From Desulforhabdus sp. TSK (GTDB taxonomy: Bacteria > Desulfobacterota > Syntrophobacteria > Syntrophobacterales > Syntrophobacteraceae), in contig NZ_BQXM01000012.1 in the NCBI RefSeq assembly GCF_022836495.1, positions 60,833-124,832 on the forward strand: a DNA stretch of 64,000 nucleotides, in the 5' to 3' direction. Of the stretch, positions 8,293 to 15,802 are shown one piece after another. A model generated the notes under the pieces. It saw only the letters and a program-made list of their open reading frames with translations. It was not told the DNA's origin and searched no databases. A program made the translations under genes and the position numbers. The first letter of the stretch is position 1. Each line of letters begins with the position of its first letter.

Positions 8293-9717
8293 ATGTTTGA
8301 AGAAGATTTGGATCGGTACTGGAAGACGGTGGTGAGCACCATCCGGGACGGGATCATGATTGTCGATACGGGGGGCTCCATCGTGTCGGTCAACAACGCA
8401 ATGGAAACGATGACCGGCTACACCCGGAGCGAGCTCATCGGCCAGAAGTGCTCCATCCTGAACTGCAGCATCTACTGCATGGTGCGGGAGCGCAGCGGAG
8501 ATCACTGGTGTCAGCTCTTCAAGAACGGTACCCTGAACACCCGCCGCTGCACCATCATGCGCAAAGACGGGACCTACGTTCAGGTTTTGAAGAATGCCTC
8601 TCCCCTTCAGGACAGTCGAGGCAATGTCATTGGAGCCGTCGAAACCATCACGGACATCACGGAACTGGTGGAGAAAGACCGGCAGCTGGCCGCCTACCGG
8701 CGCGAGCTGAGGCTGGAAAACTCCTTCCAGGGGATTATTGGAACCTCGGCCCAAATGCGGCAGGTTTTCGACCTCATTGAAAATGCTGCCCATTCGGACG
8801 CCCCTGTCATCATCCTCGGTGAGAGCGGCACGGGCAAGGAATTGGTCGCCAGGGCCATTCACCAGGTGGGAGAAAGGCGCAAAGGCCCCTATGTGAAGGT
8901 GAACTGTGCCTCCCTGACGGAATCCCTTTTGGAGAGCGAGCTTTTCGGTCACGTGAAGGGAGCTTTTACCGGGGCATACAAGAGTCGGGCGGGACGCTTC
9001 GAAATGGCCCAGGGAGGAGATCTTTTTCTGGATGAAATAGGAGACCTGCCCCTTTCCACCCAGGTGAAGCTCCTGAGGGTGCTCGAGGAGAAGATCGTCG
9101 AGCGAGTGGGGGACAATAACCCCATACCCGTGGATGTGCGCATCATCTCCGCCACCAACCGGAACCTGCCCCGGCTTGTGGAGAAAGGAGTATTTCGGCA
9201 GGATTTTTATTTCCGCATCAACGTCATTCCCATCGTCCTGCCTCCCCTCCGGGAGCGCGTGGAAGACATTCCCCTGCTGGCAGAATCCTTTTTTCGGAAG
9301 ATCCGTCTGAAAGGACAGAAACCCATCGAGGGGATCAGCAAGAGCGCCATGGAACTATTCCTGCAGTACGCCTGGCCCGGCAATGTCCGGGAGCTCAAGA
9401 GCGCTTTCGAGTATGCCTTTGTGACCTGCCAGGACCGTATGATCGAGCCGCACCACCTGCCCCCGGACCTGCTAAGCTCCAGCACCCGGATGAAAGAAAG
9501 CTCCGAAACGCTGGACAGGTCGAGCAAGGACGATCTGCGCAAATACCAGCTCATCGACGCCCTGGACCGCGCCAAGGGCAATCAATCCCTTGCCGCGGAA
9601 TTATTGGGAGTCTCCAGGGTGACGGTCTGGAACAGGATGAAACGCTACGGCATCAAATTCACTAAAGAGCTCAGTTCGCTGACCCAGGACGACAGAGAGG
9701 CGGGGGATTACGCATGA
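8293..9717 (+). CDS. PAS / AAA+ / Fis sigma-54-dependent transcriptional activator
   Basis: A 474-residue enhancer-binding protein. An N-terminal PAS domain (residues about 8-125) is rich in Cys (KCSILNCSIYCM, HWCQLF, RRCTI), which hints at redox or metal sensing. The AAA+ domain (about 145-385) has Walker A GESGTGKE, the sigma-54 contact loop GAFTGA, Walker B LFLDEIG and the arginine-finger region. The C-terminal Fis-type HTH reads NQSLAAELLGVSRVTVWNRMKRYG. It is transcribed away from the tusA-like/metF/hdrA operon, whose promoter matches sigma-54, so it is the likely regulator of that operon. No receiver domain is present. Confidence 0.93.
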   Translation: MFEEDLDRYWKTVVSTIRDGIMIVDTGGSIVSVNNAMETMTGYTRSELIGQKCSILNCSIYCMVRERSGDHWCQLFKNGTLNTRRCTIMRKDGTYVQVLKNASPLQDSRGNVIGAVETITDITELVEKDRQLAAYRRELRLENSFQGIIGTSAQMRQVFDLIENAAHSDAPVIILGESGTGKELVARAIHQVGERRKGPYVKVNCASLTESLLESELFGHVKGAFTGAYKSRAGRFEMAQGGDLFLDEIGDLPLSTQVKLLRVLEEKIVERVGDNNPIPVDVRIISATNRNLPRLVEKGVFRQDFYFRINVIPIVLPPLRERVEDIPLLAESFFRKIRLKGQKPIEGISKSAMELFLQYAWPGNVRELKSAFEYAFVTCQDRMIEPHHLPPDLLSSSTRMKESSETLDRSSKDDLRKYQLIDALDRAKGNQSLAAELLGVSRVTVWNRMKRYGIKFTKELSSLTQDDREAGDYA

Positions 9718-9782
9718 GTGGGCGCCTGTTCCGGAATGTTTAAGTACCTGAGCGTATATTTCTTAACATTTTGTCTTGCTGT

Positions 9783-9848
9783 CCGTTCGCCCTGAGCCTG
9801 TCGAAGGGCACAACCAGACATGCCCTTCGACAGGCTCAGGGCGAACGG
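9783..9848. repeat. 28-bp perfect inverted repeat (CCCTTCGACAGGCTCAGGG type)
   Basis: Arms 9783-9810 and 9821-9848 are perfect reverse complements separated by 10 bases. The core CCCTTCGACAGGCTCAGGG is a widespread intergenic repeat motif known from many unrelated bacterial genomes. It could act as a terminator-like hairpin between the convergent genes. Confidence 0.85.
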
Positions 9849-9916
9849 TTCGTTTTGTTAGAAAACTTTTACTTGGGTACTTAAGCTGTATTTATACCGT
9901 GAACCAATGAAATCTT

Positions 9917-10001
9917 GGCTTTTGTAGGAGCGGCTTCCAGCCGCGACTCTCTTGGAAGCCGGCTAATTCTGTCGCGGCTGGAAGCCGCTCCTACAAAAGC
10001 C
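9917..10001. repeat. REP-like inverted pair, copy 1
   Basis: Arms 9917-9946 and 9972-10001 are 30-bp perfect reverse complements with the core GTAGGAGCGGCTTCCAGCC. The same paired element recurs at 15502-15562 and 17825-17898. The layout of two inverted REP units is like the REPINs of Pseudomonas. Confidence 0.9.
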
Positions 10002-10070
10002 ATCATAAGGTCTGGATTTCATCACCATAGAGTTGCAAGCCCGGAGTCCTTTAAATCCATCCGATCTTGG

Positions 10071-10129
10071 AGCAGCATGAGCAATAAAAAAGGGGGGCAA
10101 AGCCCCCCTTTTTTATTGCTCATGCTGCT
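10071..10129 (-). terminator. 28-bp perfect palindrome, terminator after bamA
   Basis: Arms 10071-10098 and 10102-10129 are perfect complements with a 3-nt AAA loop. The stem has six consecutive G-C pairs flanked by A/T runs on both sides, so it can work as an intrinsic terminator in either direction. It starts 5 bases beyond the bamA stop codon. Confidence 0.85.
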
Positions 10130-10133
10130 GCTT

Positions 10134-11279
10134 TTACTTCTGCGGTTTTCCGAGAACCTGTTCCATGAAGTTTTCGTCCACCAGCGTTCCCTCGGTAACG
10201 AGCTGACGATACTTGAGGAAGTCGATGGTGTCCATATTGGTGATCTTCTTGGTGTTGAAGGCGCCAAAGCCCAGGAAGGCTTCGCCCATCATGTTGGCGG
10301 CCAACCAGTGCCTGTTGGGGTTCTTGGCCTGATCCCAGAAGAATTTCTTCTTGTTGCGGATGCCGTCGATGGACATCATGAGGCAGCCGGGGAAGAGGTT
10401 TGCAAAGGTCCAGATGATTTTGTCGACTTCGGCGTCGAGAAGCGAGAAATCCACTTCGCCCTTCTTCATCTTCTCGCCTACCCAGGCGCGGGCTTCCTTC
10501 AGCTCGTTGCCGCTCTTGAACTCACCATAAACGATCTCACCGTCTTTGACGTACGTATCGGTGATGATCTGGGGGTTTCTCACCCAGTTGCCCTTGTCGT
10601 CCTTCAGGACGGGAACTGCCTTGGAAACAAGGTTCTTGGCTTTCATTTTGTAAGCCGACCACATTTCGCAGCTCACGCAGTTCCACATGGCATCTTCGAT
10701 GCTCAGGAACCAGGGGAGGAAGTCGGAGGAACCGCCCACGGGAGCGGAACCGTGACGGGGACCGGCCTGGCCGAAGATGGCGAGGTCGGAGGTGATGGTG
10801 ATGTCACAGGCAGTACCGATTTCCTGACCACCGGCAACGCGCATCCCGTTCACGCGGCAGATGACGGGCTTCTTGCACATGAGGATGGCGTCCACCATGT
10901 TGTTGAAGAGCTCCATGTAAGCACCATACTCTTCAGGCCGCTTGCTGTAGTATTCGGAATATTCCTTCGTGTTGCCGCCGGTGCAGAAGGAGAAAGGACC
11001 GGTACCGGTGAAAACGACTGCCACAACTTCACGATCGGTGGAGGAATTTTCGAAGCCGGCGATGACACCCTTCACCATTTCCGTCGTGTAGGAGTTGTAC
11101 TGTGCAGGATTGTTGAGGGTAATCCATGCGCTGTAAAGGTTGGGAACTACGTTGCCCTTGGGATCCTTGATGGGTTTCTTCTCATAGACTACGCAGGGAG
11201 CTTCGGTTCCCCAATGTTCCTTACCGTACCTGTCGTGATCCTTCTTACCATGCTCCCTGGGCATCCAGCTCAAGCTCAT
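10134..11279 (-). CDS. bamA: 6-oxocyclohex-1-ene-1-carbonyl-CoA hydrolase (ring-opening enzyme)
   Basis: A 381-residue crotonase-family enzyme that hydrates and opens the ring of 6-oxocyclohex-1-enoyl-CoA to 3-hydroxypimelyl-CoA in the anaerobic benzoyl-CoA pathway. The start at 11279 (MSLSWMPREHG) follows a strong AAGGAGG; the longer frame adds residues with no ribosome site. The family segments FCTGGNTKEYSEYY, NGMRVAGGQEIGTACD and GQAGPRHGSAPVGGSSDFLP are those used as a functional marker for aromatic degraders. The length matches BamA/Oah. It lies directly downstream of bamQ on the same strand, so the two consecutive steps are probably co-transcribed. Benzoyl-CoA reductase genes are not in the window. 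Confidence 0.95.
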   Translation of the reverse strand: MSLSWMPREHGKKDHDRYGKEHWGTEAPCVVYEKKPIKDPKGNVVPNLYSAWITLNNPAQYNSYTTEMVKGVIAGFENSSTDREVVAVVFTGTGPFSFCTGGNTKEYSEYYSKRPEEYGAYMELFNNMVDAILMCKKPVICRVNGMRVAGGQEIGTACDITITSDLAIFGQAGPRHGSAPVGGSSDFLPWFLSIEDAMWNCVSCEMWSAYKMKAKNLVSKAVPVLKDDKGNWVRNPQIITDTYVKDGEIVYGEFKSGNELKEARAWVGEKMKKGEVDFSLLDAEVDKIIWTFANLFPGCLMMSIDGIRNKKKFFWDQAKNPNRHWLAANMMGEAFLGFGAFNTKKITNMDTIDFLKYRQLVTEGTLVDENFMEQVLGKPQK

Positions 11280-11437
11280 AATATCCTCCTTAAGATGTGC
11301 AAACCGTGTAACGTCTCTTGCCAAAAAGGCGCTTTCATTTTCCTGTGGGGCACCCGCCCCAAAAACACAAGACACCCTTTACCGATACTGAAACACCTTG
11401 TTACCGAAACCAGCTAATAAAACTCTTTCACCAAAAA

Positions 11438-12550
11438 CTACTTGAAGTCCGGCGTGAGAACGACGCGCTTCGCCGGGGACCCCGCTTTGTGAATTTCGTC
11501 GAACGTCGCTGCGATGGTGCTCATGGGCCTTACTTCCACAAAAGGATCGATGACGATCTTCTTGGAAAGGACCATGTCGAGAACGATGGGATAGTACTCG
11601 GGGAGGCAGCCCCAGGTACCGATCACTTCCGCATCGAAGGCCATCAGCTTGGAGAACATGTACTCGTTCTTGGCCATGCCGAAGCCCACCAGGATCAGCT
11701 TGCCCACGAAGGACAGCAGATCGAGAGCGAGTCCCTGACCCGGCTTGGAGCCCGTTACTTCGAAGATCTTCCATCCGGTGCCGGAAAGGCCCTTGGATTT
11801 GCAGAAGGCCTTGAAGTCGCCGACGACATCCTTATTGGTTTTGTCGACGGTGCTGATGACGTGGTCACAGCCATAATCGAGGGCTCTCTTGAGCTTTTCC
11901 TCGTTTCTGGCGATGCCGATGACCGTTTTGGCGCCAAGGGCCTTCGCGGTCTGTGCCATGTAGACGCCCACGCCGCCCGTAGCCCCGATGACGATGACGT
12001 TGTCGCCCGGCTGCAGATCGGCTCTCTTGGCAGCCTGGTAAGGCGTCGTCACGGCGTCGGCGATGACGGCCAACTGTTCCAGGGCATAGCTCCCGCGATT
12101 TTTCACTTCACACAAGTCGATGGTGGGGACAGGAATGTGGCTTGCGAAACCGCCATAGACACCGATGGAGTTGCCGGGCATTTTCTGCGCGAGGCAGCGA
12201 TTGCCGCGGCCGGTTTTGCAGAGCTCGCATTTTCTACAGGGCATGACCGCGGGAATGATGACTTCCTTGCCGATCCATGCGGGGTCACCGGCGACAACGG
12301 TGCCTGCAATCTCGTGCCCGAGGGCCAGAGGCGGCTTGGATACCGTGGGGACCATGTCGTAGAAGTAACCGAGGTCGGTATGGCACACGCCGCACCCGGC
12401 GATTTGAACGAGCACTTCACCCTCTTTCAATTCGGGAACGGGAATTTCCGCCATTTCAAGCTTCCCGGGCGTTACCTCTCCGGTTTCCTTGTTCTTTGCC
12501 GTAGGCTGAACCATTTGCCACTGCTTGATCGTTTTCGGTAGATCTACCAT
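11438..12550 (-). CDS. bamQ: 6-hydroxycyclohex-1-ene-1-carbonyl-CoA dehydrogenase
   Basis: A 370-residue zinc-dependent medium-chain dehydrogenase. It contains the catalytic zinc ligands CGVCHTDLGYF and GHEIAG, the structural zinc Cys set CRKCELCKTGRGNRC, and the NAD-binding motif GATGGVGVYMAQ. It is assigned to BamQ/Had, which oxidises the 6-hydroxy to the 6-oxo intermediate, because its product is the substrate of the adjacent BamA. It begins with ATG after CCAGGAGG. A TTGACA promoter and a palindromic operator-like site lie upstream at 12748-12795. Confidence 0.93.
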   Translation of the reverse strand: MVDLPKTIKQWQMVQPTAKNKETGEVTPGKLEMAEIPVPELKEGEVLVQIAGCGVCHTDLGYFYDMVPTVSKPPLALGHEIAGTVVAGDPAWIGKEVIIPAVMPCRKCELCKTGRGNRCLAQKMPGNSIGVYGGFASHIPVPTIDLCEVKNRGSYALEQLAVIADAVTTPYQAAKRADLQPGDNVIVIGATGGVGVYMAQTAKALGAKTVIGIARNEEKLKRALDYGCDHVISTVDKTNKDVVGDFKAFCKSKGLSGTGWKIFEVTGSKPGQGLALDLLSFVGKLILVGFGMAKNEYMFSKLMAFDAEVIGTWGCLPEYYPIVLDMVLSKKIVIDPFVEVRPMSTIAATFDEIHKAGSPAKRVVLTPDFK

Positions 12551-12747
12551 CGAATACCTCCTGGTGAAAAAATTTGGACAAGGTTGAACTGGGCTTTCGC
12601 CCCCTGTATCACGTCATCCTATGGCCCTCGCGCTGAAATGCACGCGTTGACGTGTTTGAGTCTTGCTCGGCACCGCTCATCCAGGCCTCTCACTCCCCAG
12701 CATTTCCCTACCCCGGAACAATCCATAAGGATGTGGAAAAGACCGAT

Positions 12748-12775
12748 AAGCTATATTGCGGCTACAACATAGCTT
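12748..12775. promoter_or_regulatory. Palindromic operator-like site over the bamQ -10 region
   Basis: AAGCTATATT at 12748-12757 and AACATAGCTT at 12766-12775 form a 10-bp inverted repeat with one mismatch. It covers the proposed minus-strand -10 (TATGTT, 12766-12771), a usual position for a repressor. Related AGCTA motifs recur at 12871-12899. Confidence 0.5.
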
Positions 12776-12795
12776 TATGACATACGGATTGTCAA
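12766..12795 (-). promoter_or_regulatory. Sigma-70-type promoter for bamQ-bamA
   Basis: On the minus strand there is a perfect -35 TTGACA (12790-12795), an 18-bp spacer and a -10 TATGTT (12766-12771). The leader to the bamQ ATG would be about 205 nt. Confidence 0.5.
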
Positions 12796-12853
12796 CAACT
12801 ATTTTTTGCCTTCCGTCATCCATGGAAATATCGATTGCCCATAAAAAAAGTTC

Positions 12854-12901
12854 TTGACTGAGATCCTCATATAGCTAAACTGTAGCTGTTTCGTAGCTTG
12901 A
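12854..12901 (+). promoter_or_regulatory. Possible plus-strand promoter with TAGCT repeats
   Basis: TTGACT (12854-12859) and TAAACT (12876-12881) are 16 bp apart. Three TAGCT units occur at about 10-bp spacing from 12872 to 12898, resembling the half sites of the bamQ operator. This could drive and control the decarboxylase gene at 13274, but the leader would be long. Confidence 0.35.
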
Positions 12902-13273
12902 TATTCCCATTCGAGCCACACAGGCCGGCGCGAGATGCGTGCTCACACGGGTGGGGCCGTCTTGGTCCGGGCTGGTACGACCGCCAGGTTTCCCCTTGGG
13001 GAAAAGTTTAGGGATCTGAGGGGCCGCTCCATGAGTACCGTCGCGACATGCGCCACATCCCGTGAACAGGAAAGGAGGGCTGACAAACAAAAGATTTTCT
13101 GGCTTGCCTGACTGAACGGAAATTTTCGGACGTTTGCCACTTCTGCTCGAAAGATGCTCGCCTTCGACTCCCGATGCAATTCCTCAGCTCCGCACACACC
13201 AGGCTTTCCCGCAATTTTTGAGTAATTTTTTCTGTAAGACTGAGCATCTTCCATTTAAAAAGGAGCTTATGCA

Positions 13274-14425
13274 ATGACTTGGGACTATGTCCTCGAACTG
13301 ATCAAGAACATTTTGTTCACGCAAACCGGTATTCCCCACGTGGGCTTTGGGCAGGTGATCATGCTCTGCATCGCCCTGTTCTTCCTCTATCTGGCGGTGG
13401 CCAAGGAGTATGAGCCCCTGCTGCTCCTGCCCATCGGCTTCGGAATCTTCCTGGTGAACTTTCCCCTGACACCCCTCATGGGCTTTACCGAGCACGGCAA
13501 TCCGGAGCTCATCAGGGCGTTCTACAAGTACGGTATCGAATGGGAAATCATCCCCTGCGTCATATTTCTAGGCCTGGGCGCCATGACAGACTTCGGCCCT
13601 CTCATTGCGAATCCCAAGACCCTCATCATCGGGGCGGGGGCGCAGCTGGGTGTCTTCGTAACATACATAGGAACCCTCCTTCTCGGCTTCAGCCTGAAGG
13701 AAGCGGCCTCCGTCGGGATCATCGGCGGCGCGGACGGTCCCACCACCATTTACCTGACAGCGAAGCTCGCGCCGCACATCCTGGGTGCCAACGCCCTCGC
13801 GGCCTATTCCTACATGGCCATGGTGCCCCTCATCCAGCCGCCCATCATGCGGCTCCTGACCACTCCCGCGCAGCGCAAGATCAAGATGCGCCAGCTGCGG
13901 AAAGTTTCCAAACGGGAAAAGCTTATTTTCCCGTTGATCGGCTGTACCCTGATCGTCCTCCTGGTTCCGGCCATCGCCCCCCTGATGGGCATGTTCATGC
14001 TGGGGAACTTCATGAGGGAATCCGGTGTCGTGAAGCGCCTTTCGGAAACGGCTGAAAACGACCTCATGAACATCGTGACCATCTTTCTGGGAGTAGCGGT
14101 GGGAGCGACCATGCAGGCCGACAAGTTCCTGAGCTTGAAGCCTTTCATGATTTTCGTGCTGGGGCTGGTGGACTTTGTCATCTGCACCGCAGGCGGCATC
14201 CTGACCGTCCACATCATGAATTTCTTCATCAAGAAGGACAAAATCAACCCTCTCATCGGGTCAGCCGGCGTGTCGGCAGTCCCCATGTCCGCGCGGGTGT
14301 CTCACGTCGAAGGCCGTAAAGCCGACCCCAACAACTGGCTCCTCATGCACGCCATGGGACCGAACCTGGCCGGGGTCATCGGCTCGGCGGCAGCAGCCGG
14401 CATGCTCATTGCCATGTTCAATTAG
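13274..14425 (+). CDS. gcdB: Na+-translocating decarboxylase beta subunit (GcdB/OadB family)
   Basis: A 383-residue integral membrane protein with about nine to eleven hydrophobic segments. The family motif [13 protein letters not shown] (about residue 155) holds the Asp that takes part in Na+ transport, and [10 protein letters not shown] and [14 protein letters not shown] are further conserved segments. The family couples decarboxylation of glutaconyl-, methylmalonyl-CoA or oxaloacetate to Na+ export. Glutaconyl-CoA is the preferred guess because benzoyl-CoA degradation yields it and the bam genes are divergent neighbours. The alpha (carboxyltransferase) and biotin subunits are not in the window. 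It is followed after 11 bases by an OadG-like protein. Confidence 0.88.
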   Translation: MTWDYVLELIKNILFTQTGIPHVGFGQVIMLCIALFFLYLAVAKEYEPLLLLPIGFGIFLVNFPLTPLMGFTEHGNPELIRAFYKYGIEWEIIPCVIFLGLGAMTDFGPLIANPKTLIIGAGAQLGVFVTYIGTLLLGFSLKEAASVGIIGGADGPTTIYLTAKLAPHILGANALAAYSYMAMVPLIQPPIMRLLTTPAQRKIKMRQLRKVSKREKLIFPLIGCTLIVLLVPAIAPLMGMFMLGNFMRESGVVKRLSETAENDLMNIVTIFLGVAVGATMQADKFLSLKPFMIFVLGLVDFVICTAGGILTVHIMNFFIKKDKINPLIGSAGVSAVPMSARVSHVEGRKADPNNWLLMHAMGPNLAGVIGSAAAAGMLIAMFN

Positions 14426-14436
14426 GAGGAAGGACG

Positions 14437-15168
14437 ATGGATCTGAAAAGACTGTCACAGCTGATTCGGGCATCAAAATCCAAAATGGTGCTCTGTGTGG
14501 TTATCCTGATGGCAACAGCCCTCTTTTCCTCAACGTCATGGGCGGCCTTCATCGGAGAGGACCTGGAAATTCCCAAGCCAACCTTCACGACGGAGGGAGA
14601 GGTCGTAACAGCCAAGCTCATTCCCCGGGGAAGAAACCTTAGCATCCAGATCGACTTTGCCGTATCAGGAGGAAAGCTGGAGTCGGTGGAAGGCAAACCT
14701 TTCGCAGAGGCCGAACGGCCTGAGGTGGACATCAAAGACTTCCGCTCGGCGCTTTTCGTCGTCAAGGCGAGCGGTGTGTCCCCGGGCGGAGAGGTCAAAG
14801 TTTCCAGTGCTTCCAACTACTTCAATGCATCGACCGCCTTTTGGGTATTCAATCCCAATGCATCCACTCCGTGGACGGAGGTCCCCGTGACCCACGAGGA
14901 TCTGGATAACCGGGTTCACAGGATGGAATTCACCGTGAAGGACGGTGGCCCCCTGGACAGCGACGGCAGAGCCGACGGCCAAATTACCGTCATAGGCGGC
15001 CCCATGGACGATTTCTGGGCCTATGCTATTGGGACGCTCGTCATCCGCTTTTTCGGGGTTTTCCTGGTGCTGTCGGTGCTGCTGATCGGTCTCAAGATTG
15101 CCAGCGGCATTTTCGTAAAAATCGAGTCGAGCCTTGCCGCCAAAGAACCTGCGGAGACGAAGGCTTAA
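14437..15168 (+). CDS. Exported protein with C-terminal OadG-like membrane anchor
   Basis: A 243-residue protein directly after the beta subunit, start ATG behind AGGAGGAAG. An N-terminal signal peptide (LCVVILMATALFSSTSWAA) is followed by a soluble domain of about 150 residues ending in DSDGRADGQITVIGGP, a pattern like the choice-of-anchor U domain. A single transmembrane helix (about residues 205-230, IRFFGVFLVLSVLLIGLKIASG) and a short charged tail follow, as in OadG/GcdD gamma or delta subunits of Na+ pumps. I infer that it is the small subunit of the pump with an added extracytoplasmic domain. The pump role is contextual; the anchor and signal peptide are seen directly. Confidence 0.65.
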   Translation: MDLKRLSQLIRASKSKMVLCVVILMATALFSSTSWAAFIGEDLEIPKPTFTTEGEVVTAKLIPRGRNLSIQIDFAVSGGKLESVEGKPFAEAERPEVDIKDFRSALFVVKASGVSPGGEVKVSSASNYFNASTAFWVFNPNASTPWTEVPVTHEDLDNRVHRMEFTVKDGGPLDSDGRADGQITVIGGPMDDFWAYAIGTLVIRFFGVFLVLSVLLIGLKIASGIFVKIESSLAAKEPAETKA

Positions 15169-15203
15169 GTACTCCTCCACGCGACGAAGTAACCGATATA
15201 CGG

Positions 15204-15276
15204 AGGTCGTCATTCCGGGCCTGCCCTGCAATCCGGAAGAAATGCCGGGTGCCGGCTTTGGCCGGAATGACGACCT
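15204..15276. repeat. GTCATTCCGG-type inverted repeat, copy A
   Basis: Arms 15204-15218 and 15262-15276 are perfect 15-bp reverse complements with internal partial symmetry (GCCGGCTTTGGCCGG). Related elements occur at 18572-18652 and 44070-44102. Confidence 0.8.
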
Positions 15277-15351
15277 GCCACTCGACAAAATACCGGACTG
15301 CAGACAACCTCTCAGGTGCCCCTGTTCCCGGCGCAACCTGTCCTCATAAAA

Positions 15352-15386
15352 ACGCTCACCGGATTTCATCCCACTCCGGTGAGCGC
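15352..15386 (-). terminator. Stem-loop with T-tract on the minus strand
   Basis: GCGCTCACCGG pairs with CCGGTGAGCG around a 13-nt loop, and on the minus strand it is followed by TTTTTATG. No minus-strand gene is known upstream, so it probably serves as a two-way barrier after the pump genes. Confidence 0.4.
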
Positions 15387-15501
15387 CCCAAATCTCCTCT
15401 CCACCCTGCATCGAATCTCGGCGACAAATGCCAAAGAAGTGTGTAAAATTTTTGTGTACTCGTTGAGGTTCGGATCTTTTGATTTGATGACCATCTGTTC
15501 G

Positions 15502-15562
15502 TTGTAGGAGCGGCTTCCAGCCGCGAAGATGACGCGGTCGCGGCTGGAAGCCGCTCCTACAA
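15502..15562. repeat. REP-like inverted pair, copy 2
   Basis: Arms 15502-15526 and 15538-15562 are 25-bp perfect complements with the core GTAGGAGCGGCTTCCAGCC. Confidence 0.9.
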
Positions 15563-15802
15563 AAGCGAAGCTTTGTATCCTCAATGAGTATAACTCTCAT
15601 TGCCCGCAAGCATATACTTCACTGGATGCTCAATTCGCGCTCATATGAATATGGACATAGACAACCGACAGGTTCAGTGCCGGTCATCCTGCCTGGGAGC
15701 GACGGGATGTCGGCATTTTAGGAGGGTACACAGGGAGAAGAGCCGCTTTTCAGTTTGACCGACTTTTTGCTTCACATCGCGAGAATGGAGGTCCAAACGA
15801 CA

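Larger units (their letters stand above)
9718..10070. other. Intergenic region filled with inverted repeats
   Basis: No coding sequence is supported here. The space between the convergent activator and bamA genes holds two long perfect inverted repeats listed separately (9783-9848 and 9917-10001), followed by the bamA terminator palindrome. Confidence 0.7.
12551..13273. promoter_or_regulatory. Divergent control region between bamQ and the Na+ pump gene
   Basis: No gene is supported in these 723 bases. The stretch 12748-12901 contains promoter-like hexamers for both directions and repeated AGCTA/TAGCT motifs that look like regulator sites. The remaining 370 bases before the decarboxylase gene show no recognisable element. 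Confidence 0.6.
15169..15802. other. Intergenic region with three repeat elements
   Basis: No gene is supported. It contains a GTCATTCC-type inverted repeat (15204-15276), a stem-loop (15352-15386) and REP-like pair copy 2 (15502-15562). Confidence 0.65.
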
